Part shown: positions 53,080-61,744 of the stretch, one piece after another
Position numbering within the stretch: position 1 is the stretch's first letter
Layout of the letters: the number at the start of each line of letters is the position of its first letter
From: an uncultured Clostridia bacterium
GTDB lineage: Bacteria > Bacillota > Clostridia > Peptostreptococcales > Anaerovoracaceae
Direction of reading: 5' to 3'
Length of the DNA: 64,000 nucleotides
NCBI GenBank assembly: GCA_938049335.1
Contig: CALIYX010000024.1
Span: 186,001-250,000, forward strand
Made by a program: the position numbers and the translations under genes
Notes under the pieces: model-generated
Databases searched by the model: none
The model's input: only the letters and a program-made list of their open reading frames with translations
Told to the model about the DNA's origin: nothing

Positions 53080-54276
53080 ATGAAAACCATCAAACTTTTT
53101 CAAAGCGATGTATATAGACGCAGTGCAGAGGCAAGCGTAACTCAAATCAGCAAGGATGAGAATCGTAATACCACCTGCCTCGTTTTGGATAGCACTATTT
53201 TCTTCCCTACTGGCGGAGGTCAAAGCTGCGATCTAGGAACAATAAATGGATTTGAAGTAATAGATGTCTTTGAAAAAGAAAATATTGTTTACCACATCCT
53301 AAAGGGATGCGATGCTAGTATTAAGACTGGCGACACTGTTAGCTTAGAGATAGACTGGGATAGGCGTTTTGATAACATGCAAAGACACTGCGGAGAGCAC
53401 ATCCTTTCAGGAATATTCTTCAGACTCTTTGGCGGAGTCAACCGAGGCTTCCATATGGGAGACGATTACATGACCATTGATATAAGCCTTGAAGCTGATG
53501 AAAACTATAGTGAAATCAACTGGGAGATGGCGATGCAGGCAGAGCTAGAGACCAACAAGGTTATATGGGGGAATACTCCAGTATCTGCATATCACTTTGA
53601 TACTAAGGCGGAGGCCGAAAAAATGCCTCTAAGAAAGGCTTTAAGCCTAGAAAAAGATATAACCATCGTCACAATAGGAGACATCTCTAATCCAGCAGAC
53701 TCTGTTGCCTGCTGCGGAACCCACCCATCAACAGCCGGTCAGGTTGGGATGGTCAAGATTTATAAGGTTGAGCCTAACAAGGGCATGTTTCGTATCTTCT
53801 TCGAAGCAGGGCAAAGAGCTCTAGCTCACTACGATACTCGTTTTGATATAATGACAAAGTTAGAAAACGACCTATCTGCAAGCCACGCTAATCTCTTATC
53901 AAAGTACGAAACCCAAAAGGAAAAAGCAAAACATATCAAAGATAGGCTTTACCACCTGAGTAAGGAATTCATAAGACGTGAAGTTTTAGATTTGAAAGAG
54001 TCTCACGACAGAGTAAGGCACTATAAATTTCTAGATTCAAACGATATAATGGAGATTGGAAATACGCTGAGTCCTGAAATAGACGATATTCTTTTCCTCA
54101 TAGACGATATCACAAACACGGTATTTATATTCTCAAGCAAAAACGACTGCGGCGCCCTCGTAAAGGAATACGCTCCTTCCCTAGAAGGCAAAGGCGGCGG
54201 AGGCAAGAACTTTGCTCGCGCAGTCTTCCCAAGTTCTGATAGAGTTTTGAGCTTTGTTGAGAGTATAAACAAATAA
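53080..54276 (+). CDS. alaX: Alanyl-tRNA editing protein AlaX (long form)
   Basis: 398 residues. The editing domain starts with DSTIFFPTGGGQSCDLG; the metal-binding motif HCGEHILSG and the later CCGTHPSTAGQVG supply the zinc ligands. A C-terminal DHHA1-like region ends GKGGGGKNFARA. It removes serine or glycine from mischarged tRNA-Ala. AAGGA precedes the ATG. It is the first gene right of the candidate origin. Confidence 0.92.
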   Translation: MKTIKLFQSDVYRRSAEASVTQISKDENRNTTCLVLDSTIFFPTGGGQSCDLGTINGFEVIDVFEKENIVYHILKGCDASIKTGDTVSLEIDWDRRFDNMQRHCGEHILSGIFFRLFGGVNRGFHMGDDYMTIDISLEADENYSEINWEMAMQAELETNKVIWGNTPVSAYHFDTKAEAEKMPLRKALSLEKDITIVTIGDISNPADSVACCGTHPSTAGQVGMVKIYKVEPNKGMFRIFFEAGQRALAHYDTRFDIMTKLENDLSASHANLLSKYETQKEKAKHIKDRLYHLSKEFIRREVLDLKESHDRVRHYKFLDSNDIMEIGNTLSPEIDDILFLIDDITNTVFIFSSKNDCGALVKEYAPSLEGKGGGGKNFARAVFPSSDRVLSFVESINK

Positions 54277-54286
54277 ACACACATAC

Positions 54287-54333
54287 GAAAAAAGGACCAG
54301 CAGTTCATTTTACTGTCAGGTCCTTTGCTTTTT
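54287..54333. terminator. Bidirectional terminator between alaX and the PsiE-like gene
   Basis: AAAGGACC (54291-54298) pairs with GGTCCTTT (54319-54326), with further ACTG/CAGT pairing inside. It is followed by GCTTTTTC on the plus strand and by a T tract on the minus strand (from AAAAAA before the stem), so it can serve both converging genes. Confidence 0.8.
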
Positions 54334-54780
54334 CTATTTTGTTTCCGTTTCTTCTTCGGTTTTATTAGACTTCTTCTTGAAGAAGTTTAAATCGCTTCCC
54401 ATAAACAAGAATCTTCTTATTGCAAACAATACTCCTATCGCACAAACCGCTATAAGCATTGAAGTCATAGGTAAATGTTCAACCACCATCTGCCTAGCAG
54501 TTGCAAGCATCATAACATCTATGACATCCTCTAATCTGTGCCTTATCAAAAGCTTTACAAACTCTATACCTACAGATACTACTAGAAGATCTCCAAGCAG
54601 CCTGTTAAACTCGTCTGTTGACATACTAGTAAATCCACCATCTTGAATCAGACCTATACAGATTCTGATAAGCACCCCTGCTGCAACAATTACAATTATA
54701 ATTGCTGCAAGAATCTCTACGAAAGACGATATCTTTGTAATAAGTATATCAAACTTATATCTTATCTTTATGTAATTCAT
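54334..54780 (-). CDS. PsiE-like small membrane protein
   Basis: 148 residues with four predicted helices (about 19-43, 66-80, 84-98 and 102-124). LLVVSVGIEFVKLLIRHRLEDVIDVMMLATARQMVV resembles the PsiE family (shown here as LLVVSVGIEFVKLL then HRLEDVIDVMML), whose role in phosphate starvation is poorly understood. The C-terminal tail is charged (KKKSNKTEEETETK). It follows the aminotransferase by 25 bases on the same strand and may share its FMN-riboswitch transcript. Confidence 0.75.
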   Translation of the reverse strand: MNYIKIRYKFDILITKISSFVEILAAIIIVIVAAGVLIRICIGLIQDGGFTSMSTDEFNRLLGDLLVVSVGIEFVKLLIRHRLEDVIDVMMLATARQMVVEHLPMTSMLIAVCAIGVLFAIRRFLFMGSDLNFFKKKSNKTEEETETK

Positions 54781-54804
54781 TGTACCCCTCTCAAATATAA
54801 AAGA

Positions 54805-56073
54805 TTAAACCAATGTTTCTAGTGCTGCAAGCTTTACACAAACGCAGAATACATCCATAGCATCCTCAAGCTCTTCTACTGGAGGAAGCGAAGGTGCAAT
54901 TCGGATATTGCTGTCTTGCGGATCCTTTCCGCATGGAAATGTTGCTCCCGCAGGCGTCATCTCAACACCAGCCTCCTTAGCGAGTTCAAGCACGCGCTTT
55001 GCTGTATTTTGCATAGCTTCATAGCTTACAAAGTATCCTCCCTTAGGAACTACCCAGCTGCCAATTCCCAGCGGAGCGATTTCCCTATCTAGGTACTTTA
55101 TGACCGTATCAAACTTCGGCTTCATAATCTTTGCATGCTCTCTCATCAAAGCGAGAGTATTTGCCTTATCCTTAAGGAACTTGACATGCCTTATCTGATT
55201 AACCTTATCAAAGCTTATAACCTGAACACCAAAACTCTTTGTCAGGTATTTAATATTTGCTTCGCTTGTAGCCATTACAGAAATACCGGCACCAGGAAAG
55301 GTTACCTTTGATGTTGAAGCAAACTCATAGGCCATATCCGCATTTCCATACTCCTTACAGAGCCCAACTATATCTGGAAATTCTATAAAGTTCCCATCAA
55401 ATTCGTGAATGCAGTAGGCATTATCCCACATAAGCATAAAGTCCTTAGCGGCAGGCTTAAGTGCAGCCAGCCTTTTCACTGTCTCTTCGCTGTATATTAT
55501 GCCCTGCGGATTTGAAAACTTAGGTACGTTCCACATACCCTTGACGCTCTCATCCTTAACCAGCTCCTCAATAAGATCCATATCAGGACCTGTCTCAAGC
55601 ATAGGTATGTTTATCATCTCAAAGCCTAGTTTTTCGGTAATTTTAAAATGCCTATCATATCCAGGAACTGGGCAAAGCCACTTGATTTTATCTAGTTTAT
55701 ACCACGGTTTTTCGCTATTCAAAAGCCCATTTGTAAATGCTTCGCTAACAACCATATACATTAACTGAAGGCTTGCGTTACCGCCTATGAAGCACTCCGT
55801 TTCTTTGACTCCAAGAATCTCAGCAAAGTACTTCTTTGCCTCTGGCATTCCTGAAAGCTCACCATAGTTTCTAATATCTGTGCCTCCGAGCTCACACTCA
55901 GAAGGATCAACCAGAACATCTAAAAGCCCGCTTACGAGATCGAGTTGGCGCTTTCCTGGCTTTCCTCTTGCCATATTAAGATTAAGGTTCTTTTCCTTGA
56001 GCTCCTTAAATTTTATTTCGAGACTGCTCTTTTCGTTTAACAGCTCTTCCCTTGTCATCTCACTGTATCTCAT
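54805..56073 (-). CDS. PLP-dependent aminotransferase (class I/II; aspartate aminotransferase-like)
   Basis: 422 residues from the ATG at 56073 (GGAGG upstream; 13 extra codons unsupported). Fold type I: NLNMARGKPGKRQLDL, GGNASLQLMYM, KFSNPQGIIYS, MWDNAYCIHEF and the PLP-lysine segment FASTSKVTFPGAG. This resembles the MocR-type/Ala-glyoxylate group that includes a distinct class of aspartate aminotransferases. It lies 31 bases after ribU and appears to be part of the FMN-riboswitch operon, although no link to riboflavin is obvious. Confidence 0.88.
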   Translation of the reverse strand: MRYSEMTREELLNEKSSLEIKFKELKEKNLNLNMARGKPGKRQLDLVSGLLDVLVDPSECELGGTDIRNYGELSGMPEAKKYFAEILGVKETECFIGGNASLQLMYMVVSEAFTNGLLNSEKPWYKLDKIKWLCPVPGYDRHFKITEKLGFEMINIPMLETGPDMDLIEELVKDESVKGMWNVPKFSNPQGIIYSEETVKRLAALKPAAKDFMLMWDNAYCIHEFDGNFIEFPDIVGLCKEYGNADMAYEFASTSKVTFPGAGISVMATSEANIKYLTKSFGVQVISFDKVNQIRHVKFLKDKANTLALMREHAKIMKPKFDTVIKYLDREIAPLGIGSWVVPKGGYFVSYEAMQNTAKRVLELAKEAGVEMTPAGATFPCGKDPQDSNIRIAPSLPPVEELEDAMDVFCVCVKLAALETLV

Positions 56074-56104
56074 AAAGTCCTCCGAGCGATAAATTATCCT
56101 TTTC

Positions 56105-56743
56105 CTATGCATCCTTGAAAATCAAGTGCTTTAGTCTCTTATAAACCAGGAAGGTCACTATCGATACCACTCCGAACTTGATTAGGTTAAATGGCAATAT
56201 TGATAGAATCATTAGTGAGAATAAGCTATTAATATGTGAGTTTATTGCATGCCCCATTCCTATGATTGCATCCATCGGAATTCCATATAGCTTGGAATAT
56301 GCTGGGAATATGAAGAATAGGTTGCTGAGCACACATACTATGCTTACTGTAATCGTTCCAACTGTTAGAGCAATAGCTGCACCCTTCTTAGTTCTTCTAA
56401 CGTGGTAGATTAGAGCGGCAGGAACCATATAGGCAATAGCAGCGATAAGGTTTGCAAGTTCGCCGACAAATGCAGTCTCTGTTCCTCTAATCATGAGCTT
56501 AAGCGCTAGCTTTACTATACATACAAGAATACCTTCAACAGGTCCCATCATAAATGTTGCTAGCATTGCAGGCAGATCTGCAAAGTCAAACTTCATAAAA
56601 GCTGGTGCGATAGGAATAGGAAAATCCACCATCATTAGAGCCATGCTTATAGCACCAAACATTGCAACAAGAATCATATTCTTTGTTGTAAATACCCTGT
56701 GCTTTTTTGTGTTTAGATTCATTACGTTTTCGTCTCTTTCCAT
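56105..56743 (-). CDS. ribU: Riboflavin ECF transporter S component RibU
   Basis: 212 residues from the ATG at 56743 (GGAGG upstream). Six membrane helices. The segment VDFPIPIAPAFMKFDFADLPAML is the RibU substrate signature (shown as PAFMKFDFADLPAM), and ELANLIAAIAYM follows. It binds riboflavin for import using ECF energy modules encoded elsewhere. An FMN riboswitch lies directly upstream. Confidence 0.92.
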   Translation of the reverse strand: MERDENVMNLNTKKHRVFTTKNMILVAMFGAISMALMMVDFPIPIAPAFMKFDFADLPAMLATFMMGPVEGILVCIVKLALKLMIRGTETAFVGELANLIAAIAYMVPAALIYHVRRTKKGAAIALTVGTITVSIVCVLSNLFFIFPAYSKLYGIPMDAIIGMGHAINSHINSLFSLMILSILPFNLIKFGVVSIVTFLVYKRLKHLIFKDA

Positions 56744-56806
56744 TTGAGATACCTCCAAAATATATTGCTTCGGTTTTCTCAAGGCTCATTGGCAAGAAAT
56801 GAACAT

Positions 56807-57040
56807 AAAAAAGCCGAGCTACCATCAATTGATGGAACTGATGACGCCCGACTCAAAAATAGCCTATATCTATCCATTCCATCTTTTCCCATCCGGACTA
56901 ACCAACTAGCTGTATCAACTCGCATGTCGCAAGTCAATATCAAATGTTGGAATACCGTCGGTTTCGGAATTTCACCGAATCAGCCTAAAAAGGTTTGTGG
57001 ACTATACCACCGGTCAGGACTCTCACCTGCCTCAAAGATA
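56807..57040 (-). ncRNA. FMN (RFN) riboswitch with terminator
   Basis: On the minus strand: GAGGCAGGTGAGAGTCC, ACCGGTGGTATAGTCC, GATTCGGTGAAATTCCG, ACCGACGGTA and TTAGTCCGGATGGGAAAAGATG, the conserved RFN core, closed by ATCTTT (57040-57035) / AAAGAT (56886-56881). The platform hairpin AGTCGGGC / GCTCGGCT encloses a CCATCAATTGATGG palindrome and ends in TTTTTT (56853-56807). FMN should stop transcription of ribU and the aminotransferase. Confidence 0.95.
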
Positions 57041-57274
57041 GTTGCATTCAATTATCTACTCGCTGCACATCTATTGCCTGTGCAACACTATCATGTTAAT
57101 ACCCAAATAACTAGGTGTCAACCTTTTCGTATAAAAACTTAGTTCAAATTTCATTAAAATCTTTGGTTTACTTACGTATTAGTGTTTGAGTTAAAATTTT
57201 TATGCCTTTTTCTAATGTATATCTACACCAGTATTACATTTTTTGATGTTTCAGAATTTTTTGTACATATGTTA

Positions 57275-57302
57275 TTGTGTTTTCACAGAATAGTATTATA
57301 AT
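57275..57302 (+). promoter_or_regulatory. Predicted promoter of the AGCS symporter
   Basis: TTGTGT (57275-57280), 16 bases, TATAAT (57297-57302); the ATG is 52 bases downstream. The 57041-57274 stretch has no gene. Confidence 0.5.
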
Positions 57303-57353
57303 TTATTTAATAAAATATTAGCTGTTGTATTCTCAATCATAAGGAGGCATTGT

Positions 57354-58742
57354 ATGTTAAAGATTTTAGCTGATTCTGTAGCAACCTTAGATGCTTGGTT
57401 ATGGGGATTACCATTTATAATAATCCTTTTGGGTACACACGCATTTTGCACCGTTAGAACAGGCTTTGTTCAAAAGTATACCTTTAAAGGTATGAGACTT
57501 TCAGTAACTCCTGATACTGACGGTGAAGGAGAAGTTTCGCAGTTTGGTGCTTTGACCACAGCGCTTGCTGCGACCATTGGTACAGGTAATATTATAGGTG
57601 TTGCCACTGCAGTTGCTTCTGGTGGTCCAGGTGCAGTATTCTGGATGTGGATTACGGGAGTATTCGGAATGGCAACCAAGTACATGGAAACTGCTATGGC
57701 AGTCAAGTACAGAGAGCAAACAAAGGATGGCCGAATGATGGGTGGTGCATTTACTGCACTTGAGCTCGGATTGCATTCAAAGTGGCTAGCTGTCCTATTT
57801 GCTCTATTTGGTGGAGTTGCCGCATTCGGTATCGGATGTCTTACACAGGCAAACTCAATTTCAACTGCTCTAAAACAGAACTTTGGTGTAGATGAAAGAA
57901 TGGCAGGCGTTGTTGTAGCAATACTAACCGCTATAGTAATTATCGGCGGAGTTAAGTCTATAACAAAGGTAACAGAAAGACTTATTCCTTTTATGGCTGC
58001 TTTTTACATACTTGGATGTCTATGGGTTATCTTCATGAACAGAAGCGTTCTTGGTCAGTCAATTGCACTCATATTTAAATCTGCATTTTCATTCCAGGCA
58101 GGTGCAGGCGGTGTATTTGGTTTTACTGTTGCTAAAGCTTTGCGCTATGGATGTGCTAGAGGACTATTCTCGAATGAATCCGGTATGGGTTCTGCACCTA
58201 TAGTTGCAGCTTCTGCTATAACAAGAAACCCTGTGAGACAGTCTCTAGTATCTATGACAGGTACATTCTGGGATACAGTTGTAATTTGCGCTCTAACAGG
58301 TATTACACTTGTAAGTTCTGCAGTTGCTCACCCTGAATTCTTGGCATCTGGAAGCTGCACCGATACAACTGTACTTACATTCCAGGCCTTTTCACTAATT
58401 CCAACTGTAGGAAAACCTATAATTGCAATTTCACTCGCTTTGTTCGCATATTCTACTATACTAGGATGGTCATACTATGGTGAAAGATGTGCGGAATATC
58501 TTCTAGGATCAAAGGTCATAAAATACTATAAGGTTATGTTTGTAATACTTTCATTTGTTGGATGCATAGTAAAGCTTGCAACTGTATGGAATATAGCAGA
58601 TATACTCAATGGACTTATGATCATTCCTAACGTAATAGGTGTATTCCTGTTAAGTGGAGTTTTGATTGCAGACCTGAAGAAGTATGCTAACAACATAGAC
58701 GAAGTTGATCCAACTCCTATCCCTGTTGTTGACAAAGATTAA
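57354..58742 (+). CDS. Alanine/glycine:cation (Na+) symporter, AGCS family
   Basis: 462 residues, about 11 membrane helices. GTGNIIGVATAVASGGPGAVFWMW and SGMGSAPIVAASAITRNPVRQ are AGCS motifs (first shown as GTGNIIGVATAVASGGPG). It takes up alanine or glycine with Na+ or H+. AAGGAGG precedes the ATG at 57354. Not part of an evident operon; the next feature is a likely structured RNA. Confidence 0.93.
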   Translation: MLKILADSVATLDAWLWGLPFIIILLGTHAFCTVRTGFVQKYTFKGMRLSVTPDTDGEGEVSQFGALTTALAATIGTGNIIGVATAVASGGPGAVFWMWITGVFGMATKYMETAMAVKYREQTKDGRMMGGAFTALELGLHSKWLAVLFALFGGVAAFGIGCLTQANSISTALKQNFGVDERMAGVVVAILTAIVIIGGVKSITKVTERLIPFMAAFYILGCLWVIFMNRSVLGQSIALIFKSAFSFQAGAGGVFGFTVAKALRYGCARGLFSNESGMGSAPIVAASAITRNPVRQSLVSMTGTFWDTVVICALTGITLVSSAVAHPEFLASGSCTDTTVLTFQAFSLIPTVGKPIIAISLALFAYSTILGWSYYGERCAEYLLGSKVIKYYKVMFVILSFVGCIVKLATVWNIADILNGLMIIPNVIGVFLLSGVLIADLKKYANNIDEVDPTPIPVVDKD

Positions 58743-58759
58743 TAGTTATAGAAAATCAT

Positions 58760-58991
58760 TGTCGGATTGTGATCACATTTGTATCTTAAGATCAAAAGAT
58801 AAAGCGTGACCGCCCGTTCGGCTAAGGAATCTCCGTATAGGGAATATGTGTGATTCTCTAAATCGGAGCAGAATGAAAAAATTGAACGATTTTATATCGG
58901 GCATTAACAGTTACGATGAACAGCTAATATGAAGCGACTAATCTTCGTATGAATCATTTATTTGATGACGTATGCAGATTAGTCTTTTTTT
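58760..58991 (+). ncRNA. Candidate structured RNA, class unassigned
   Basis: No ORF. Complementary blocks can nest: CGTTC (58815-58819) with GAACG (58884-58888), CTCCG with CGGAG, and inside these AGGGAAT with ATTCTCT around an ATGTGTG loop. A final GACTAATCT (58936-58944) / AGATTAGTC hairpin with TTTTTTT ends it. This long hairpin with an inner bulge recalls 6S-type or raiA-type RNAs, but I cannot assign a family. The 5' end is approximate. TGTGATCACA (58768-58777) near the start could be a site or part of the RNA. Confidence 0.45.
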
Positions 58992-58999
58992 GATGCCTG

Positions 59000-59082
59000 A
59001 TACCGAATAAATAATTTTGAGGGTGATGTACAAATGGCGTAACTACTGGATTCGCTCAGTCAGAAGCGGTATTTTCGTTTTT
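59000..59082 (+). other. Second terminator-like element before tRNA-Lys
   Basis: ATACCG (59000-59005) can pair with CGGTAT (59067-59072), followed by TTTCGTTTTT. About 60 bases lie in between, with no gene. It could be a small RNA or a leftover leader; I see no known riboswitch signature. Confidence 0.25.
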
Positions 59083-59116
59083 ATAAAAACTTTCCTAAAA
59101 ACTTTGCTCGATGTCG

Positions 59117-59145
59117 TTGACAAGCCCATTTCCTTGTGGTAATAT
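59117..59145 (+). promoter_or_regulatory. Promoter of tRNA-Lys
   Basis: TTGACA (59117-59122), 17-base spacer, TAATAT (59140-59145); the tRNA begins 27 bases downstream. Confidence 0.7.
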
Positions 59146-59171
59146 ATTCCTTGCGTTAGACAAGCAAATAT

Positions 59172-59247
59172 GTGTCATTAGCTCAGCTGGCAGAGCACCT
59201 GACTCTTAATCAGGGTGTCCAGGGTTCGAACCCCTGATGACGCACCA
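59172..59247 (+). tRNA. tRNA-Lys (anticodon CUU)
   Basis: 76 bases including encoded CCA. The acceptor stem GTGTCAT / ATGACGC, D arm with AGCTCAGCTGGCAGAGC, anticodon stem CCTGA / TCAGG around CTCTTAA (anticodon CTT), and TTCGAAC in the T loop are all clear. It decodes AAG. Flanked by a strong promoter and terminator, so a single-tRNA transcript. Confidence 0.97.
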
Positions 59248-59249
59248 AG

Positions 59250-59278
59250 AACCTCGGAATTCAGTTCCGAGGTTTTTT
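59250..59278 (+). terminator. Intrinsic terminator of tRNA-Lys
   Basis: AACCTCGGAA (59250-59259) pairs perfectly with TTCCGAGGTT (59265-59274), followed by TTTT. Confidence 0.9.
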
Positions 59279-59366
59279 ATTTACCTAGGTCTCCCCTTGC
59301 ATAAATATTTATATTATGCTATAATTCCTACAATATTTTTTATTATTTGCTAAGGAGAATTTAATT

Positions 59367-59966
59367 ATGAAGTTAGTTTGTTTAGATCTAGAAGGCGTTC
59401 TCGTTCCTGAGATTTGGATTGCCTTTGCTGAAGAGACGGGCCTAGAGGCACTTAAGAAAACAACGAGAGACGAGCCAGATTATGACAAGCTCATGCAATA
59501 CAGACTCGATATTTTGGCAGAAAATAATCTCGGACTAGAGCAGATTCAAAATACAATTGAAAAGATAGATCCTCTTCCGGGTGCTATCGAGTTCCTAAAC
59601 GAGCTCAGAGAACTTACACAGGTCGTAATCATCAGTGATACATTCAGTGAATTCGCAAAGCCTTTGATGAAGAAGCTCGGATACCCTACTCTATTCTGTA
59701 ACGAGCTAGAGGTCGCAGAAGATGGTAAGATTACCGGAATTAAAATGAGACTCGAGGATTCAAAGCTAAATACTGTTAAAGCATTCCAGCTTGCAGGCTG
59801 TGATACAATAGCATCAGGAGATAGCTTTAATGACCTAGGAATGATCAAGCAGAGCCAGTATGGATTCCTATTCAGAACCACAGATTCAATTAAGAAGGAT
59901 CACCCAGAGGTTCCAGCATTTGAAGAATATGATGAGCTGCTTGCAGCAATTAAAAAATCCCTATAG
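59367..59966 (+). CDS. thrH: ThrH: phosphoserine phosphatase / homoserine phosphotransferase
   Basis: 199 residues, HAD fold. The nucleophile motif is LDLEGVLVPE, with Asp then Glu as in ThrH. The second motif is IISDTFSEF, and GDSFNDLGMI is motif IV. ThrH dephosphorylates phosphoserine and can move phosphate to homoserine. AAGGAG precedes the ATG. A terminator overlaps the stop codon. Confidence 0.88.
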   Translation: MKLVCLDLEGVLVPEIWIAFAEETGLEALKKTTRDEPDYDKLMQYRLDILAENNLGLEQIQNTIEKIDPLPGAIEFLNELRELTQVVIISDTFSEFAKPLMKKLGYPTLFCNELEVAEDGKITGIKMRLEDSKLNTVKAFQLAGCDTIASGDSFNDLGMIKQSQYGFLFRTTDSIKKDHPEVPAFEEYDELLAAIKKSL

Positions 59967-59981
59967 CAGGGATTTTTTTAT
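59952..59981 (+). terminator. Terminator overlapping the thrH stop
   Basis: AAAAATCCC and GGGATTTTT pair around TATAGCA; the TAG stop lies in the loop region. The T run serves as the release tract. Confidence 0.7.
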
Positions 59982-59983
59982 GT

Positions 59984-60310
59984 CTATAATACTTTGTGCA
60001 AAACAGTCGTATATATCAAAATCAGAGCCACGTTACCTACTATTAGGCCGAAAGTCGCAATTATTGTCTTTGATGTACCCGGCTTAAAATCTGCACTAAT
60101 TAAATATGGCCAAAAGCATGCCATTGGGAAAACGGCTATTAGTATACATACATAGATGGGAAAGCTTGTCCAAAGAAAGCGCGTTGTCTCTAACCAGTGC
60201 CCCCATGAAGGTATCATTATTTTGCTTATAGTGAAAAGTATGCATATAAGGTGAACTATTAAAAGATAAATAGCATACTTTGTCTTGTTTAGCACTTTTT
60301 TCTTTTTCAT
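59984..60310 (-). CDS. Small three-helix membrane protein, unknown
   Basis: 108 residues, not recognised. A Lys-rich N-terminus precedes helices at about 11-30, 48-70 and 82-104. It lies 18 bases after the 340-residue membrane protein on the same strand, so the two are probably co-transcribed. It is of typical base composition. Confidence 0.6.
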   Translation of the reverse strand: MKKKKVLNKTKYAIYLLIVHLICILFTISKIMIPSWGHWLETTRFLWTSFPIYVCILIAVFPMACFWPYLISADFKPGTSKTIIATFGLIVGNVALILIYTTVLHKVL

Positions 60311-60328
60311 TTTTTCTAATTATCCTTG

Positions 60329-61351
60329 CTAATTATCCAATCGCTCAGCTGCAATCTTGGAACTAAAATTAAAATTAACTATATTATTATTCGAATCAAG
60401 GTCTAAATTCATAAAGTAATGATTCCAAAAGAATTCATTGTTACCTGCGCCCCACTGTACACCGTAATGACCCAAATATTCACCTCCTGGTTCGCTTGGA
60501 GTAAGCCATATTTTTTTTCCAAAGACTTTCTCAAACTCAGATTCATCAATGCTCTTCAGCAAATCTATACCCTCTATATTATATGAAATTCCGTGAGATT
60601 TAGCAGCAGTAGTACATTCAGAATCGAAGCAAAGCTGCGTAATTACACAGTCCTTAAGCTCCGTGCTCTTCCTCTTATCCCCGTAAACACCTATGCATCC
60701 AACTACTACGTTTTTCTTTACAAGAAGATAAGTCGATCTAGTAACTGCTGAGTCATATGACTTAAAGCCGCTTGGTACGCTAACCCCAGATCCTTGGTAT
60801 TTAGAATAGCTTCCCGTTGTCAAAAGCTCGTTATAATTAGGATAATCATGCCTATCATTTGACACATAGATTTCAAAGCCCTTGTCCATCAAATCCGAAA
60901 CCTTAGTTTCTGTAAGATTAATTTCAGTTCCGTCAATTTTAAGTGGTGGTGCGTTATCAGGTAGACCTATAAGTATATATACAAACATCAAAAACACGAA
61001 TACCATAAGCACTGCAACTATACCTATCCAAGACTTCCCAGTTCTCCTTCGTGCATTGAAAAGCGACATTATAGAAGGCGTGATTATAGCAGAACCAATT
61101 GGCGCCGCCCCATGACGGAACACGCTCATGACCCTAAAGGCAATTACAGCGCTAATTAGTATTAAAACTATGTGAACTGCATACTCTCCTACGCTTAGCT
61201 TACTCGTCCTAGTCTGATTATTTGCTGGGGCATCGTACACTGGAACACCGTTCTCAAAGGTGTTCTTCATTCTTAAACGCAGCCAAAACAATATTCCAAT
61301 AAACACAAATGCCAAGAACACTAGCATTCCGATAAAAACTAATTTTTCCAT
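60329..61351 (-). CDS. Membrane-anchored protein with a large C-terminal domain, unknown
   Basis: 340 residues, not recognised. Helices at about 4-25, 55-75, 82-97 and 108-130 are followed by a soluble domain of about 210 residues (KIDGTEINLTETKVSDL, DYPNYNELLTTGSYSKYQ), rich in Ser, Asp and aromatics. AAAGG precedes the ATG. It is cotranscribed with the small membrane protein downstream. It sits between thrH and the divergent atp operon. No function can be proposed. Confidence 0.65.
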   Translation of the reverse strand: MEKLVFIGMLVFLAFVFIGILFWLRLRMKNTFENGVPVYDAPANNQTRTSKLSVGEYAVHIVLILISAVIAFRVMSVFRHGAAPIGSAIITPSIMSLFNARRRTGKSWIGIVAVLMVFVFLMFVYILIGLPDNAPPLKIDGTEINLTETKVSDLMDKGFEIYVSNDRHDYPNYNELLTTGSYSKYQGSGVSVPSGFKSYDSAVTRSTYLLVKKNVVVGCIGVYGDKRKSTELKDCVITQLCFDSECTTAAKSHGISYNIEGIDLLKSIDESEFEKVFGKKIWLTPSEPGGEYLGHYGVQWGAGNNEFFWNHYFMNLDLDSNNNIVNFNFSSKIAAERLDN

Positions 61352-61567
61352 CCGAAACCTTTTCTATTATTTAATTATCATCCATAAAATTCATACTTAG
61401 TCTACCACATTTCCAAATCGTTTTCCACGAATGACTTAGACTTTATACATATCCTCATTGATATTTCTTTCATTCAAAATCCTGTCTTCGTTAAACTATG
61501 TTTTACAGACATTTGCACATTTGTGCATGAATTAATAATGTATACAAGCTTTTCAGATTATTTTTTC

Positions 61568-61596
61568 TTTACACGTCTTTTTCGCTATGCTAAAAT
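61568..61596 (+). promoter_or_regulatory. Predicted promoter of the atp operon
   Basis: TTTACA (61568-61573), 17 bases, TAAAAT (61591-61596), with TGC just before the -10 (extended -10). This gives a leader of about 140 bases. TGCACA TT TGTGCA (61514-61527), an inverted repeat, lies upstream. Confidence 0.5.
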
Positions 61597-61710
61597 TATA
61601 TTAAAGTTTAATACTTGTTTTATTCTTAAAAACGCGCACCATTTTAGCGCGAAAAACAAATTTAATTCCGTTGTTTCTGTAGTTAACTTTTTTATCAGAG
61701 TAATTCAGGA

Positions 61711-61731
61711 ATCCTATATTAGATATAGGAT
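61711..61731 (+). promoter_or_regulatory. Inverted repeat just before atpI
   Basis: ATCCTATAT and ATATAGGAT pair perfectly around a TAG spacer. The AGGAT arm is the only purine-rich stretch upstream of the atpI ATG (13 bases away), so an RNA hairpin could mask the ribosome binding site. It could instead be a protein-binding site. Confidence 0.4.
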
Positions 61732-61744
61732 GCATTAATCAAAT

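Noticed and set aside
52872..53117. 81-codon open frame across the DnaA-box gap
   Set aside because: No ribosome binding site, overlaps the alaX start and the AT-rich tract, and the peptide has no coherent pattern.
56744..57142. Open frame through the FMN riboswitch
   Set aside because: The strand opposite carries a complete RFN aptamer and terminator; the frame is a by-product.
58768..58777. TGTGATCACA as a CRP site
   Set aside because: A CRP site needs six bases between the half-sites, and no CRP-like regulator is seen; the palindrome may be part of the RNA.
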